DNA of 64,000 bases from a bacterium (GCA_021778415.1 JAJYCL010000005.1:1-64000); one strand, 5' to 3'. Shown: positions 26,403 to 35,068, counted from the first letter of the stretch. The notes: generated by a model not told the origin, from the sequence alone. Numbers and translations: made by a program.

Positions 26403-27140
26403 TTAAACGCCGGCCGGGAATGTGTAGGTCTTCGGAGGCACAATTGGGAGGCCGACGTTGAGTTCGATAATTTGATGGGCCGTCAACGGAATCGCGCGAA
26501 GTTCGCCTTCGTAGCGCTGTCCGTTGACAAAGGCAACGACCGGGCCTTTAAACGTTGCGACTTGCGACCGGGTCAGCGGCTCACCCCAGATATCGAAGAG
26601 CATGCCAAGCGTGTAGCCGGACGCGCCTTCGGGAGCGAGAATCGGGGCTTCAACGTGGATGATTCCGCTTGCATCGTGCGTGTGCATCCAGTAGAGACAG
26701 CCGCCGTTCGGGCCCGGCGCGCCGCCGATAAACGCGGGAATTTGAATGTGTTTGCCGTTGACGTAGAGATCGAGATGTTGGTGAATGTGCAACGTCACGT
26801 ACTCTTGCGCTGCGCACGATATGCCGTCGACGACTTGTCCGACGCCGCCGTTGATCGTATCGCCTGTTTTAAACACCGGTTTGCCGAGATGGGTGTTCGT
26901 CGCGAGATTGATAGGTTTTGGCGACGGCGTGGCGCCGATGGGGGCGGGAGTCGGCGTTGCATAGGCGGCGGCAAGGCGTGCAGTTTCACGCCATTTATAG
27001 ATGCCAAGAGCACCGAGAATCAGGACGAGAAGGACGATGAAACCGCCGTATACGGCCTTCATAGGATCGCGTGGCGGTGGCGTGTGGTGCGCACCACGCT
27101 CCCCTTGGCGGCGGGCTGCGCGAGAAGTTGGCTGGCTCAT
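26403..27140 (-). CDS. membrane-anchored His-rich protein of unknown function
   Basis: ATG 27140 is preceded by AAAGGA. The 245 residues have a basic cytoplasmic N-terminus, one transmembrane helix (about 28-47), a Pro/Thr-rich linker and a folded extracytoplasmic domain. That domain holds LHIHQHLDLYVNG, a single Cys before it, CLYWMHTHDASGIIHVEAP and a C-terminal IELNVG segment. The clustered HxH motifs suggest metal binding but prove nothing. It follows hldD by 13 bases and precedes the metal-controlled NRAMP-sco pair, so a role in metal handling at the periplasmic face is an inference. Confidence 0.75.
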   Translation of the reverse strand: MSQPTSRAARRQGERGAHHTPPPRDPMKAVYGGFIVLLVLILGALGIYKWRETARLAAAYATPTPAPIGATPSPKPINLATNTHLGKPVFKTGDTINGGVGQVVDGISCAAQEYVTLHIHQHLDLYVNGKHIQIPAFIGGAPGPNGGCLYWMHTHDASGIIHVEAPILAPEGASGYTLGMLFDIWGEPLTRSQVATFKGPVVAFVNGQRYEGELRAIPLTAHQIIELNVGLPIVPPKTYTFPAGV

Positions 27141-27153
27141 CGGGTCCTTTCGA

Positions 27154-28179
27154 TTATGCAGTTGCGGGTATTGCCGCATCGCTGGGATCGAGGCGGCGGT
27201 CGGGGAGAAGATAGTGTGTGACGTAATCGGTGACCGCATCATGCAAGGGCGTCATTGCACGCGCGTATCCGGTTGCACGCAGCTTTCCGATGTCGGCACA
27301 CGTCGAGTATTGATATTTCCCATGCAGATGATCGGGCATTGGAATAAACGTGATATTTTCGGGAACGCCCATCGCACGAAATATGGGGCGAACCAACTCA
27401 AGCCAGGTGTGTGCTCGCCCTGATCCGACATTGTACAAACCGCAGGCACCCGATTGAGCAAGGTGCAACGTCATTTCGACGGCATCTTTGACATAGACAA
27501 AATCCCGCTCTTGTTCGCCGTCGGCAAAATCCGGACGATGCGATTTGAAGAGTGCGATCGATCCTGTTTCTCGAATTTGCGAGAATGCCTTATCGACGAG
27601 GCTGCGCATTTCGGCTTTGTGGGCTTCGTTCGGACCAAAGACGTTGAAGTACTTGATGCCGCAGATGCGATCGAGCCATCCGTTGTGGCGAGCGTGTAAA
27701 TCAAAGGCATGCTTGGAGAAGGCGTAGGCGTTAAGCGGACGCAGTGTCGTGAGATCCGCCTCGTCCGAAAGATTCGCTTCAAGCGCACCGTACGTCGCTG
27801 CCGACGATGCATAGACAAAGCGAATGGAGCGTTCAAGCGCAGCGTGCGCGATATTTCTCGTGTACCCGTAATTGTTGCTCATCAGGTATCCGGCATCGCG
27901 CTCCGTCGTCGCAGAACATGCGCCAAGATGGAGTATCGTTCCGATTTCACCGAAGGCATACGGATCGGTACAAAAGCGTTCTTCAAACGTATCGGCATCG
28001 ACGTAATCCGCGAAGCGCAGTGGAACGAGATTACGCCACTTCTCGGATGTATCGAGACGGTCGACAACGAGAATATCCTCGATGCCGCGCGTATTGAGCG
28101 CCCAAATCAGCGCGCTGCCAATGAGGCCTGCGCCGCCGGTAATGACGGTTGTTCCACGGAAATCATGCATGGTGTTCAT
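27154..28179 (-). CDS. hldD: ADP-L-glycero-D-manno-heptose 6-epimerase
   Basis: This short-chain dehydrogenase-type epimerase has an N-terminal NAD(P)-binding TGGAGLIGSALIWAL, the family-specific VVDRLDTSEKWRNLVPLRFADY near residues 35-55, and the catalytic YAFSKHAFD. It converts ADP-D-glycero-D-manno-heptose to the L-form for LPS inner core, which marks a diderm envelope. ATG 28179 was chosen after GAGGG; ATG 28170 is an alternative and the frame stays open to 28197. Length (341) is close to the usual 310-330. Other heptose genes are not in the window. Confidence 0.92.
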   Translation of the reverse strand: MNTMHDFRGTTVITGGAGLIGSALIWALNTRGIEDILVVDRLDTSEKWRNLVPLRFADYVDADTFEERFCTDPYAFGEIGTILHLGACSATTERDAGYLMSNNYGYTRNIAHAALERSIRFVYASSAATYGALEANLSDEADLTTLRPLNAYAFSKHAFDLHARHNGWLDRICGIKYFNVFGPNEAHKAEMRSLVDKAFSQIRETGSIALFKSHRPDFADGEQERDFVYVKDAVEMTLHLAQSGACGLYNVGSGRAHTWLELVRPIFRAMGVPENITFIPMPDHLHGKYQYSTCADIGKLRATGYARAMTPLHDAVTDYVTHYLLPDRRLDPSDAAIPATA

Positions 28180-28189
28180 CGCCCTCTTT

Positions 28190-28235
28190 AGCCGCAAGGC
28201 GCCCGGCCCCCTCGGATTGACGGGGCCTCGCGGCT
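28190..28235. other. GC-rich two-part hairpin between TonB receptor and hldD
   Basis: An outer stem AGCCGC/GCGGCT and an inner stem GGCCCC/GGGGCC enclose a small loop, between the TonB receptor stop and the hldD start. No T-run follows on the minus strand, so it may be an attenuating or RNA-stabilising structure rather than a simple terminator. Confidence 0.5.
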
Positions 28236-28248
28236 CGAGAACCGGCTT

Positions 28249-30540
28249 TTAGAGCGAGGTGTTCAGCGTAAAGAGGAACCGCCTTCCATTCGCGATTTGC
28301 GTGGAGTTGAACCCATTGGATATCTTGATGACGTACTGGTGATTGAGGATATTATCAACGGCGAACGTGTAGCCGAGACCGTGCTGCGGCGTATGGCCGA
28401 ATGACGCATCGAATGCGAGATGCGTGGGAAGTCGCGACGGACCATTTTGAAATTGCACGGGATAGCCCGTCCCATAATCGGTTTCGATTGTGGCGAAATT
28501 TTGATTCCCTTCACCGAATTTGCGCGTAAAGGCGCTACTGATCGAGACGGTTTGGTCGTGATCCTCCGGTTGCAAGGGATAGGTCGGTTGAGAGCCGCCG
28601 AAAAGGAACGTCGATCCCGAAATTCCGCCTGCATAGGATGCCGACCAACTTCCCGAAACAAACCAATTCGAACGATTATCGAACGTTCGTCCTTGCAGAC
28701 GCAGTTCTAAGCCCGCTGCTTGCCCGACCGTATTGTTGTAAACGGCGAAGATCGGTGTGTTGAGCAATTGCGTCGTATCGAGCACGTTTGCGACGTTACG
28801 CCGCCAAATGTTTACGTAGCCTGAGGTGAGAGGTGTGAACGTGTGTCGGATCCCCGCTTCATAGTAACTATCATGTTCCGGTTGGAGATCGTAGACCGGT
28901 GTTGTCGGGCACCCCTGCAATACTACGCACGCTTGCCGGACGTCTTCGAGTTGCGGCGCCGCGTAAAAACGACCGTAATATAAATGCAGGATGTCCTTTG
29001 CATCTATGACCGCGTTGAGTCCGATGCGAGGGCTGAATTGTTGGCCAAACGTGTACCCGGTCGATTTATCGTAACGGAGTCCATACGAAATGGAAATCGC
29101 GCGAGATGGATTCCATTGGTCTTCTCCGTAGAATCCAATTTGCGTGCCGACCTGTCCTTGGTTTGAGAGCGAACTGGGAAGACCGAGTTGAGCAAGCGTC
29201 TGATGTGCGTTGAAATATTCGCGGGCAAGGTCGAGGCCGAATTTCGCATAGTGATGCGGCGAGGAAACCGAGTTGCTTGCGCGGAGTCCAACATAGGTTG
29301 CCGCACGATCTTCATGTAGGCCGACGAGATTGATAGTTGCCGGCGGCGGGTTCGGATTCGGTTGCGTTGCTAAGACATCGTTTCCGAGGTCGCCTAAATA
29401 GGTAATGCGCGATGATCGCACCCATGGAATGAGATCAAATGCCGCGTTGCCGCCGGCCGACGAAAGCGACAGGTGGAGATTGGCAAAACGATCACGCTCG
29501 ATTTGCACGTCTTGCGTTCCAGGAACGCTTACCACCGGATCGTTCGGGTTTTGAGGATCGGAGTTGATCGGAATTTGAAATTGCGAGAGTTGGTTTGATG
29601 TATCAATGGAAATTGTCCCGCGTTTGCCGACGTTGCGAACAAATCGTGCGAACTGATCACTTTGCGAGGATGTATCGTTGATTGCAGAAAACGTCGGGGC
29701 GTCCAAGCCGCGCGCCGTTCGATTGGCGTTGAGATTGAGGAACAGCGCCCCGCCCGCAAGGCGCGACGCGGTGGAAAGGCTCGTCGAAGCTTGCCCTTGA
29801 TTGCCGATGCCAACGCTTACATTTCCCATAAAGGGTTTGCGTAAATTGGGATTGCGGTCGGTGACGATGTTGACGACGGCTCCCGCACGGCTTCCACCGA
29901 ACTCTGCGGGCATCGCACCGGTATAAACTTCGATCGCATCGACATTGCGTGGATCGATGATTTCCGCGAAGTTCGAGGATGTGGCGACGGGTGTCGGGGC
30001 ACCGTCGATTTCATAGGTGATGCCGTGAAAGCCGTGAGCCACCGGCTCGTTATAGGAGAAACGGACGATGCCAGGCAGCGTCTCGACGACGCGGTTGAGG
30101 CTGGTGTTATTCGGTAACGTTTGTAGCGTACTACGCCCAATCTCGTTTTGTGAGACTGGGGTGCCCGATGCTTGCGCCGAGGAAACCACGTGAATATGGG
30201 CAATCGATTTGAGCGAACCTTGTTTGACAAGCGTTAGCATAAAGTGCGCCATTTGGCCGCTGGCAAGATCGAATACGCGCGATTCGTCTCGATATCCCTC
30301 GAAATGCGCGGTGACGGTATAATGGCCGAATGGGACGCGCATGAACATAAACATGCCCATCGCGTTAGTGGTTGTGCGCTCGTGACGTGAACCGCCGTCG
30401 AGCGTAACGAGGACTCCGACTTGCGGTGTCGCCGCGATATCGACGCGGCCTCCGACCATCCCGGTCGTCGCTGCGGCAACGGGTAGCGCGCACAAGAATA
30501 CGAGCAAACAAGCGCAAAGCGCTCGATTCAATGATGACAT
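28249..30540 (-). CDS. TonB-dependent receptor with carboxypeptidase-regulatory-like domain
   Basis: The 763-residue protein has a signal peptide (1-24) and a CarboxypepD_reg-like beta sandwich (about 27-105, GRVDIAATPQVGVLVTLDGG). The plug domain (about 130-235) includes LNRVVETLPGIV, YEIDGAPTPV and AIEVYTGAMPAEFGGSRAGAVVNIVT. A 22-strand-type barrel runs to the C-terminus (RRFLFTLNTSL). It would import a scarce ligand across the outer membrane with TonB energy. It lies 40 bases after the small membrane protein of the multicopper-oxidase cluster, so it may take up copper, manganese, iron or a chelate. That link is inferred from position only. Confidence 0.9.
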   Translation of the reverse strand: MSSLNRALCACLLVFLCALPVAAATTGMVGGRVDIAATPQVGVLVTLDGGSRHERTTTNAMGMFMFMRVPFGHYTVTAHFEGYRDESRVFDLASGQMAHFMLTLVKQGSLKSIAHIHVVSSAQASGTPVSQNEIGRSTLQTLPNNTSLNRVVETLPGIVRFSYNEPVAHGFHGITYEIDGAPTPVATSSNFAEIIDPRNVDAIEVYTGAMPAEFGGSRAGAVVNIVTDRNPNLRKPFMGNVSVGIGNQGQASTSLSTASRLAGGALFLNLNANRTARGLDAPTFSAINDTSSQSDQFARFVRNVGKRGTISIDTSNQLSQFQIPINSDPQNPNDPVVSVPGTQDVQIERDRFANLHLSLSSAGGNAAFDLIPWVRSSRITYLGDLGNDVLATQPNPNPPPATINLVGLHEDRAATYVGLRASNSVSSPHHYAKFGLDLAREYFNAHQTLAQLGLPSSLSNQGQVGTQIGFYGEDQWNPSRAISISYGLRYDKSTGYTFGQQFSPRIGLNAVIDAKDILHLYYGRFYAAPQLEDVRQACVVLQGCPTTPVYDLQPEHDSYYEAGIRHTFTPLTSGYVNIWRRNVANVLDTTQLLNTPIFAVYNNTVGQAAGLELRLQGRTFDNRSNWFVSGSWSASYAGGISGSTFLFGGSQPTYPLQPEDHDQTVSISSAFTRKFGEGNQNFATIETDYGTGYPVQFQNGPSRLPTHLAFDASFGHTPQHGLGYTFAVDNILNHQYVIKISNGFNSTQIANGRRFLFTLNTSL

Positions 30541-30580
30541 GGAAATCCTTCGATTGTGAAAAGGGTGAAAAATGCGCGCG

Positions 30581-31096
30581 TTAAGCGCGTTGGATATTCA
30601 CGAACGAAGGTGGAGCACGAGGGCGACGCAGTGAGTGTGCGCGGCGACCCCGATAGAGCGTTGCCGCGGTGCTATAGTGACAAAGAAATTCTGGTAGGCT
30701 GGAGTGAAAAACGCCGAAATCGGCAGTCCATGCGAGATCGCGTGCAGCAACGAGAAGGGCGCGAAGACCTGCGACAACGGCTGCAACCACGAGCGGTGCC
30801 AACAGAGGAATCGAATGCTGCGGCTCAAGTGCTTCGATGCCGCCGAGGCAGAGCAGCGTGGAACTTATCGCTGGCGCAAGCTGCGGAAGAATCGAGATGC
30901 GTTTTCGTAGCGACCATGCCAGCGAGAGCGAGCCGACGGCCAAGGCAAGGGCAACACTGCCGGCAATAAGGGCATGTTCGGGGCCACCAATGACATGCGA
31001 ATCGGCAGCAAAAAGGAGCGAGTGGGCAACAACCGCGCTGGGAAGTGAAAATGACGCCAGCGCGAGGATGCGAACGGCGCGTCGCGCGAGGGTCAC
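30581..31096 (-). CDS. small polytopic membrane protein of the oxidase cluster
   Basis: The 171-residue protein has about four transmembrane helices (residues 8-28, 43-60, 70-90, 95-118) and an Arg-rich C-terminus (RGRRAHSLRRPRAPP). The pattern RIxALxxxxxPSAxxAHxL, then GGPEHA, is shared with the protein at 34396-34998; the two look like diverged paralogues on either side of the oxidase and cytochrome. Its start overlaps the oxidase stop by four bases (ATGA). No known family was recognised. It may anchor or mature the copper oxidase or carry electrons to it; that is a guess. Confidence 0.65.
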   Translation of the reverse strand: MTLARRAVRILALASFSLPSAVVAHSLLFAADSHVIGGPEHALIAGSVALALAVGSLSLAWSLRKRISILPQLAPAISSTLLCLGGIEALEPQHSIPLLAPLVVAAVVAGLRALLVAARDLAWTADFGVFHSSLPEFLCHYSTAATLYRGRRAHSLRRPRAPPSFVNIQRA

Positions 31097-32526
31097 GACT
31101 TGTAGTCGACCTCGGTCATCATGCCGGACATCATATGGACGGAATTATGACAGTGGAGCAACCAACGCCCGGCTGGTGAATCGGCGCGAAACTCCCAGGT
31201 CATCGTTCCACCGTTGGAGCGAACGAGGGACGTATCTTTCAGCAGCGGACGTGCCAAGCGTTTGCCGTCGATCTTCGTAATCTTGAAAACGTGGCCGTGG
31301 AGATGCATGGGATGATCCATGTCGGTCGTGTTGTGATACGTGATTCGAACCAAATCGCCGCGATGCACGATGATCGGGGGAATATGTGGGTACACCTTGT
31401 CATTCATCGTCCACGCGCTATGACCGTAGCGTCCGCCGCCAAGTTCAAAATGTTGCGTAACGTTTGCCCGGAGTTCCATGTACGTTTGCGGCTTTGTATT
31501 GATGCCGGCGAGCGTTTCATACGTTCCCACGACGGCATCTCCAAGCAGCATCGACGACGCTTGCGGCGGAGCGTGCTCCATGCCGGTCGTTGCGAGGACG
31601 ACGGATTGTTGATAGGCGGTCGGTTCGCTGGAAATCTCTTGTAAGAGAAAAGCGCCGGGATGGGCAATCGTGACGTACGCGTCGATCCGCTCGGCGACGC
31701 CGAGGCGAACGACATCAACATCGATCGGAACGCTCAAGCGGTTGCCATCCGTATGTGTGACGGTGAGCTTATGACCGGCTAGGCGAACATATTTCGTCTG
31801 AGTGGGATTTGCATTGAGCATGCGCAAGCGAACGCGTGAACCGGCGCGCACGGAGAGCGTCTTGGTTTGCGGATAACTGGCGCCGTTGATGCAATGTGCG
31901 AGATAGCCGACTTCGTCGCCCATTTTATCGCCGGCCTTCATCGATGTCATCTCGCGCGAATCCATCGGCTCGGTCATCGGCGCGTTGCTGACACCGCGCA
32001 TCGCGGCCTCATAACTCGGCATCGAAGGAACATCGTGGAAAACGATCGCGAACTCGGCATCGGCAGGTTCGTCGGCTGGGTCTTCAACGATAAAGACGCC
32101 GAAGAGTCCGTTGATGAGTTGGCGATCGTAATGGTCATGGTACCATCGCGTCCCCGATGGATTCGCGGCAAACGCATACTCGAAAGTCCCGTTCGGAGGG
32201 ACCGGCTTTTGCGTGACGTTCTGTACGCCATCCATCGCGTTGGGCAGAATCATGCCGTGCCAATGGATGGTCGAATCGTGACCGCTCTTATTGGTATAGG
32301 CAATGCGAACGCGTTGGCCGACGCGCGCACGAAGGATTGGCCCCGGCAAAAATCCGTTATAGGCGTACGATGGATACGATTGCCCGGTCGACGGCGAGAA
32401 GGCAAATGGCGTCGAAGTGAGCTTATACGAGAGCTCGTCTTCGGCAAAGGCTCGTGAAGCGAACGGCGGAATCGCGACGGCAAGCATTGCGCCGGCCGAG
32501 CGCTGGAGAAAATGTGCGCGTTGCAT
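31093..32526 (-). CDS. multicopper oxidase (laccase/CumA-like)
   Basis: The 477-residue exported protein (signal peptide about 1-28) has all four copper-ligand motifs: HWHG at 88-91, WYHDH at 128-132, HPMHLHGH at 405-412, and HCHNSVHMMSGMM from 458, with type-1 ligands His405, Cys459, His464 and Met469. It oxidises a phenolic, Cu(I), Mn(II) or Fe(II)-like donor and reduces O2 to water. It follows the dihaem protein by five bases and overlaps the next gene, so the set is one transcript. A Met/Asp-rich loop (about 185-205, TEPMDSREMTSMKAGDKMGD) resembles substrate-gating loops of cuprous oxidases. Confidence 0.93.
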   Translation of the reverse strand: MQRAHFLQRSAGAMLAVAIPPFASRAFAEDELSYKLTSTPFAFSPSTGQSYPSYAYNGFLPGPILRARVGQRVRIAYTNKSGHDSTIHWHGMILPNAMDGVQNVTQKPVPPNGTFEYAFAANPSGTRWYHDHYDRQLINGLFGVFIVEDPADEPADAEFAIVFHDVPSMPSYEAAMRGVSNAPMTEPMDSREMTSMKAGDKMGDEVGYLAHCINGASYPQTKTLSVRAGSRVRLRMLNANPTQTKYVRLAGHKLTVTHTDGNRLSVPIDVDVVRLGVAERIDAYVTIAHPGAFLLQEISSEPTAYQQSVVLATTGMEHAPPQASSMLLGDAVVGTYETLAGINTKPQTYMELRANVTQHFELGGGRYGHSAWTMNDKVYPHIPPIIVHRGDLVRITYHNTTDMDHPMHLHGHVFKITKIDGKRLARPLLKDTSLVRSNGGTMTWEFRADSPAGRWLLHCHNSVHMMSGMMTEVDYKS

Positions 32527-32531
32527 CGTTC

Positions 32532-34340
32532 TTAGCCTCCAATATTGACCGGAATGGTCATGGTCTTGCCGTCGTAGTGCAGAATGAGCGTCCAGGGGCC
32601 CGACATCGCGAATTCGATCGTCCCGCGAAAGACGTGGGGGTCCGTAGGACTTGGCGTAAGGACCACGTTAGCGGAGCGCATCGACATGCCCCCCATTTCC
32701 ATGAGCGGTTCGATCGTCACCGATGTTGGAGGCGTTCCGGAAAATGTCACGCGGATTTGCCCGTGTTGGCTTGGCGCGCCGCCAACCCAGGTCACGATCG
32801 GCCGGGCCGTTGCGCCGCTACCGCCGTCGAGCCCGGAAAGATACGCGACGATATCGTGAATTTGCGGTGCAGTAAATCCGAAGTTCGGCATCGGAGCGCG
32901 CGGATTGCGGATGAAATCGGCGATTTGCGCAGGTGAGAGGCGTTTTTCTATGCCGACGAGTTTGGGGCCCAAACCACCGCCGAAGGTTGCGCCGTGGCAA
33001 CCGATGCACCCATTTGCTGCGACGAGTTTCTCGCCGGCATTCGCATCCGCGGGGTTTGTCGGTGTCGAGGCGACGGCGGAGGCATGTAAGACTTGCATCG
33101 TATGGGCGCCATGGAGCACAGCGAAATCTTCTTTTGCTTGGAGATGTTCTTGCGTTGCCGATGCGGAGACGACGTGGATTCCAGCTGGAGCCGTGAGCAG
33201 GTAGCGTTTGCCATCTTGCCACGGACCGGCGATGCCAAAGCCGAAGCCGATCTGCGGACGCATGCCGGGACCCATGGAAAGTTCGCTGAGGAATTTGATA
33301 TTCGGCGCAATATTATGCGCATAGTCGACAAGATACTGGCGATTGAGCGTATCGCTCGCACCGATATCATAGCGAACGAGTACATGGTTGCGCCAACCAA
33401 AATCGCGGGTGAGTTCGAACGTTGCGCCATTGAGTGGAATATTGGCTAGGCCGACATCGGGCGAACTATCGAACCCGTGATAGAGCATCGATTGGAAATG
33501 CCATTTCGACGTTTGATACGCGTAGTAGATTCCTTCGCGTGTGAATGCGTCTCCGTGTAAATAGAGGTTGGAGATCGTATTTAAAACGGGCGAGTCTCCA
33601 CGCATCGCGACGACACCAAGCGTCCACGGAATGGACATGCCGCCATAGGAGAGATTGAGATCGACGGTTCGCGGACTATCGGCGCGATTAAAATCGAAGG
33701 CTCCTTGAATCGGCTGAGCGCCTGCGATGTAGGCGGCATTGTACATGAATTCGTTAGACATGCCGTTGAAGGCAACGCCCCAATGGGCGTCATTCGGGAC
33801 GAAGCCGTTTTGGCCGACGCCTTGCGCGGCGAGGAGATAATCTCCCATCGTCCAGGCGTGTGCGGGCATAAATGGAAACGGCGTGTGGAATTTGCCGACT
33901 TGAATCGAGTTGAGGCCGTGAAAGAGACCATTATAGGAAATCCACGATTGCTCGGTGATTCCCGCAGCGTTGGAACTGATAAGGTGTTGCTCGGCAAACC
34001 ACGTCATGCGCGGCCCGAGATATCCGCCGCCTAAGATCGACGTGTCGGCAAGTTGCGTTTGCGCCGGTTGGCTCTTATTGGCAAGATACGAGTAGATTTT
34101 TACCCGCATCGCGAGGGGAAGCGCTTGATGTTGCAGATGCCAATCGAGGACTTGAAAGTTCGACATCATAACCATCATGCCGTAGCGCGTCATCGCCGGA
34201 TACGTGGTATGGCAAACTTCGCACGAGATGCCTTGTCCATTGGCAAAGACGGGGATGGCATCTGCGCGTCCGGCAAACACGAACGTGCTCAAAACTAGTG
34301 CTGCCCCTGCGAGCACGCGAACCAACGAAAATTTCGTCAC
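32532..34340 (-). CDS. exported dihaem protein: cytochrome c, probable beta-barrel, cytochrome c, FixH/YtkA-like tail
   Basis: GTG 34340 (GGAGA nine bases upstream) gives a signal peptide and 602 residues. A first haem site CEVCH lies at 40-44. A long region (about 60-400) has alternating aromatic/polar strands such as GLNSIQVGKFHTPFPF, WGVAFNGMSNEFMYNAAY and LVRYDIGASDT, like an outer-membrane porin. A second haem site CIGCH at 445-449 sits in a class I cytochrome c domain with LVGIEKRLSPAQIADFIRNP and Met ligands. The last 85 residues (EMGGMSMRSANVVLTPSP, FRGTIEFAMSGPWTLILHYDG) resemble FixH/YtkA. It lies five bases before the copper oxidase and would pass electrons to or from it. The barrel is predicted by eye only. 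Confidence 0.8.
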   Translation of the reverse strand: MTKFSLVRVLAGAALVLSTFVFAGRADAIPVFANGQGISCEVCHTTYPAMTRYGMMVMMSNFQVLDWHLQHQALPLAMRVKIYSYLANKSQPAQTQLADTSILGGGYLGPRMTWFAEQHLISSNAAGITEQSWISYNGLFHGLNSIQVGKFHTPFPFMPAHAWTMGDYLLAAQGVGQNGFVPNDAHWGVAFNGMSNEFMYNAAYIAGAQPIQGAFDFNRADSPRTVDLNLSYGGMSIPWTLGVVAMRGDSPVLNTISNLYLHGDAFTREGIYYAYQTSKWHFQSMLYHGFDSSPDVGLANIPLNGATFELTRDFGWRNHVLVRYDIGASDTLNRQYLVDYAHNIAPNIKFLSELSMGPGMRPQIGFGFGIAGPWQDGKRYLLTAPAGIHVVSASATQEHLQAKEDFAVLHGAHTMQVLHASAVASTPTNPADANAGEKLVAANGCIGCHGATFGGGLGPKLVGIEKRLSPAQIADFIRNPRAPMPNFGFTAPQIHDIVAYLSGLDGGSGATARPIVTWVGGAPSQHGQIRVTFSGTPPTSVTIEPLMEMGGMSMRSANVVLTPSPTDPHVFRGTIEFAMSGPWTLILHYDGKTMTIPVNIGG

Positions 34341-34395
34341 AAAAGAGTCTCCGCCGCAACGCGGCTTATCGCGCAAGTAGAATAATCGAACTTGG

Positions 34396-34998
34396 CTAAA
34401 GGCGCGGAGGTGGCCGAGAAAAGGCGTGCGGGAATGCGTGAACGCCGACGGAGACGATCGGTGCAAAAGCGTAGGCGGGCATCGCCGGGCCGGTTCCGGA
34501 GCGGGGGCGATGCGAACTCATCCGCGCAGCAGCCAGCGTCGCGACGTGATGTATCCATTGCGATAAGAAGCGAATGGCGAGAATGGCAATCAGCGAACAG
34601 AGAACCTGGCTTGCAAATCCGAGCCATCCAGTCGGATGACGTTCAATGGTTTCGAGTGCCGTGTAGAACAGAATCTGCATGCCGAGGATCGAGGCAAAGA
34701 GTGCCGAGAGGCTTGGCATGCGGTCGATCGTTCGGGCGCTAAAGAGTGCCAGCGACGAAAGGACGGCGAAAACGACGAGCCCGGGAACGAGCGACAGCTC
34801 GAGGGCATGAAGATATGCCTCGTGCTCGGGAAGGCCCAAGAGCACGGTGCCCAATCGGCTCGCCAGAGCGTGCCCGGCCAGCATCGCTGGGACGGCCACG
34901 AGGGCGGCAATACGAAAGACGCGACTCACCAAGACGTACAACGCCCGGTGGCCGATGTTCGTTGCTAAAATCTCAAAAAAAGGTATATCCTTTCGCAA
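34396..34998 (-). CDS. small polytopic membrane protein, paralogue of the one at 30581-31096
   Basis: The 200-residue reading frame has about four transmembrane helices and a C-terminal Pro/Arg-rich tail (HAFSRPPPRL). The stretch VSRVFRIAALVAVPAMLAGHAL then LPEHEAYLHALEL aligns by eye with the start of the protein at 30581-31096. The longest start is TTG 34998; the alignment favours a later one (TTG 34941 or GTG 34929), and no ribosome site decides it. It heads the oxidase-cytochrome cluster and is divergent from the ymdB operon. Function is unknown. Confidence 0.6.
   Translation of the reverse strand: MRKDIPFFEILATNIGHRALYVLVSRVFRIAALVAVPAMLAGHALASRLGTVLLGLPEHEAYLHALELSLVPGLVVFAVLSSLALFSARTIDRMPSLSALFASILGMQILFYTALETIERHPTGWLGFASQVLCSLIAILAIRFLSQWIHHVATLAAARMSSHRPRSGTGPAMPAYAFAPIVSVGVHAFPHAFSRPPPRL
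34979..34993. promoter_or_regulatory. inverted repeat AAAGG-TATAT-CCTTT
   Basis: A perfect 5-bp inverted repeat with TATAT centre lies in the divergent region between the oxidase cluster and the operon starting at 35069. It could be an operator or part of a -10 element on either strand. No regulator family was matched. Confidence 0.4.
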
Positions 34999-35001
34999 GG
35001 T

Positions 35002-35068
35002 GCCCCAAGGGAGCCCCAGCCAAAGTTGGGGGCCGCCCTACACTGACCCAACCTTAGGATGTACGCCC
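35002..35068 (+). promoter_or_regulatory. structured leader with mutually exclusive stems before the ymdB operon
   Basis: The same GTTGGGG segment (35025-35031) can pair with upstream CCCCAA (35003-35008), with GCCCC (35013-35017), or with downstream CCCAAC (35047-35052), which lies next to the ribosome site AGGA (35056-35059). Such competing helices are typical of switching leaders. No known riboswitch consensus was recognised. Confidence 0.4.

Noticed and set aside
35002-35068. Known riboswitch class (SAM, ZTP, c-di-GMP, fluoride, guanidine) in the ymdB leader
   Set aside because: None of the consensus elements I know fits; kept only as an unclassified structured leader.
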